From contig NZ_SKBP01000001.1 of the NCBI RefSeq assembly GCF_004634195.1, forward strand, positions 310,001 through 374,000: a stretch of DNA of 64,000 bases, in the 5' to 3' direction. Below are positions 62,672 through 64,000 of the stretch, piece after piece. Made by a program: the position numbers and the translations under genes. Source of the stretch: Flavobacterium salilacus subsp. salilacus (GTDB lineage: Bacteria; Bacteroidota; Bacteroidia; Flavobacteriales; Flavobacteriaceae). The notes below the pieces were generated by a model, which was not told where the DNA came from, did not search any database, and saw only the letters and a list, made by a program, of their open reading frames with translations. Each line of letters opens with the position of its first letter. The first letter of the stretch is position 1.

Positions 62672-64000
62672 ATGAACGAGTTAAAACAGGAAACAAGCCC
62701 CTACCTGCTGCAACATGCCAATAACCCTATATACTGGAAGGCATGGAACGAAAACACACTGGCAACAGCCCGCCGTGAAAACAAACTTATGGTGCTTAGC
62801 GTGGGCTATTCTGCCTGCCACTGGTGCCACGTTATGGAGCACGAAAGTTTTGAAGATGAAGAAGTAGCACAGGTAATGAATGACCACTATATAGCCATAA
62901 AAGTAGATAGAGAAGAACGTCCCGATGTGGATGCCATATATATGAAAGCGGTACAGCTCATGACACGGCAGGGTGGCTGGCCCATGAATGTAGTTTTGCT
63001 GCCTGATGGCAGACCTGTATGGGGAGGCACTTATTTTAGAAAAGACGCATGGATATCAGCACTACAGCAACTACAACAATTATATACTACCGACCCGGCA
63101 AAAATGGAGGAGTATGCCGAGAAATTACATAGTGGTGTGGCAGCCATGAACCTAACGGCAGGGGAAAGTGAAGGCGCGCTGCCCGAACCCGGAAATATGA
63201 AGCCTATTGTAGAAAAATGGGCAACGAGTTTTGATGATGAATATGGGGGATATGCCCGCGCGCCGAAATTTATGATGCCGAATAACTATCTGTTTCTGCA
63301 ACGATATGGCTATCAAACAAATAATACTGAATTACTGAATCATGTAGATTTAACATTAACACGCATGGCGTGGGGCGGGCTTTTTGATACTGTGGGCGGA
63401 GGTTTTTCGCGCTACTCGGTTGATATGAAATGGCACATACCGCATTTTGAGAAAATGCTGTACGACAACGGACAGCTTATGAGCCTGTATGCCGAAGCCT
63501 ATAAGCGTACTAAAAATGTATTATATAAAGAAGTTATTGAAAAAACACATGCTTTTGTTGCCAAAGAACTCACTATGGATAACGGAGCTTTTTACAGCGC
63601 GCTGGATGCTGACAGCCTCGACGATAAAGGAAATCTGGAAGAAGGAGCTTTTTATGTATGGGAAAAAGAAGAGTTAAAATCGCTGTTGGGTAACGACTTA
63701 GAACTTTTTGCGGTGGTATATAACGTAAATGAGTTTGGATTTTGGGAAGATGGTAAATTTGTATTAATACAAAATAAGCCTCTGGAAGAACTGGCACATA
63801 CAGCAGGTAGTACCCCCGAAGCATTACACCAAAAAAAACAGGAATGGGAGAGTCTGTTATATGAAGTAAGAGAGAAAAGAGAAAAACCCAGACTTGACGA
63901 CAAAGTACTCACTTCATGGAATGCATTAATGCTTAAAGGTTATGTTGATGCCTATAAAGCACTCGGAGATAAAGTATATCTGGATGCTGCGCTAAAAAAT
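62672..64000 (+). CDS. DUF255 thioredoxin-domain protein (YyaL/SSP411-like), partial at window end
   Basis: 443 codons are visible and the frame is open to the window edge; homologues are about 670-700 residues. It starts MNELKQETSPYLLQHANNPIYW with the typical DUF255 opening, then SVGYSACHWCHVMEHESFEDEEVA (CxxC thioredoxin-like motif), VDREERPDVDAIYM and TRQGGWPMNV. From about 180 a (alpha/alpha)6 barrel of the glycosidase/epimerase-like kind begins (DEYGGYARAPKFMMPNN, GGGFSRYSVDMKWHIPHFEKMLYDNGQL). The physiological role of this widespread family is not established. Confidence 0.93.
   Translation, partial: MNELKQETSPYLLQHANNPIYWKAWNENTLATARRENKLMVLSVGYSACHWCHVMEHESFEDEEVAQVMNDHYIAIKVDREERPDVDAIYMKAVQLMTRQGGWPMNVVLLPDGRPVWGGTYFRKDAWISALQQLQQLYTTDPAKMEEYAEKLHSGVAAMNLTAGESEGALPEPGNMKPIVEKWATSFDDEYGGYARAPKFMMPNNYLFLQRYGYQTNNTELLNHVDLTLTRMAWGGLFDTVGGGFSRYSVDMKWHIPHFEKMLYDNGQLMSLYAEAYKRTKNVLYKEVIEKTHAFVAKELTMDNGAFYSALDADSLDDKGNLEEGAFYVWEKEELKSLLGNDLELFAVVYNVNEFGFWEDGKFVLIQNKPLEELAHTAGSTPEALHQKKQEWESLLYEVREKREKPRLDDKVLTSWNALMLKGYVDAYKALGDKVYLDAALKN

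Overview
The window is chromosomal DNA from a Bacteroidota member, almost certainly of the family Flavobacteriaceae (Flavobacterium-like). The lines of evidence are: a PorT-type component of the type IX secretion system, a SusC/SusD pair, surface lipoproteins with acid-rich sequence after the lipobox cysteine, an AccD without the zinc-ribbon cysteines, a lipoprotein TamA homologue (TamL), a class II HMG-CoA reductase beside a GYDIA-type GHMP kinase, and many promoters of the Bacteroidota form TTG/TTTG-N~19-TAnnTTTG. The clearest promoter lies upstream of the tRNA-Phe gene. Genes are dense and no intergenic gap exceeds 300 bp.

Layout. 1-1160: the last codons of thymidylate synthase, a small 2TM protein, dihydrofolate reductase and a small DUF7660-like protein. 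1273-3692: a compact alkylation-damage-repair operon in which the parts of Ada are separate genes (AraC-OGT fusion, PF09859-type oxygenase, stand-alone Ada zinc domain, AlkB). 3799-5239: menaquinone methyltransferase (ubiE/menG) and porT. 5226-8573: a divergent rRNA/tRNA methyltransferase and tamL. 8622-11349: fructose-bisphosphate aldolase, accD and a small beta-barrel protein. 11366-12616: MacB-type permease. 12774-19875: purH and then the rod-shape and elongation cluster mreB-mreC-mreD-PBP2-rodA. 19919-23276: tail-specific protease and an OppC-like permease on the minus strand. 23418-28220: surE, lpxB, an NlpC/P60 hydrolase and a ComEC homologue. 28231-34006 (minus): thioredoxin-like protein and a peptide-use operon (dipeptidyl peptidase IV plus two POT peptide transporters). 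34170-36405: mevalonate-pathway pair. 36461-44073 (minus): a PpiD-like chaperone, a CBS-domain membrane protein, a small membrane protein, lptC, a TPR protein, an outer-membrane protein and coaX. 44183-44255: tRNA-Phe.

44867-60872 is a polysaccharide utilization locus (PUL). It holds a sensor/regulator with propeller, Y_Y_Y, membrane segment and LuxR-type HTH, then SusC, SusD, a LamG lipoprotein, a secreted FN3 protein, a GH144-like lipoprotein, an esterase-like alpha/beta hydrolase and a GH3 beta-glucosidase. After a strong terminator comes a GH43-discoidin-FN3 protein. The GH144 + GH3 pair makes beta-1,2-glucan the best guess for the substrate. An intergenic palindromic repeat follows, then a flavodoxin-like reductase, a peroxiredoxin-like lipoprotein and a DUF255 thioredoxin-domain protein cut off by the window end.

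The most interesting parts are the exploded Ada operon, with a stand-alone Ada zinc domain that keeps only three of the four cysteines, and the PUL with its repeated TACATCA motif ahead of susC.
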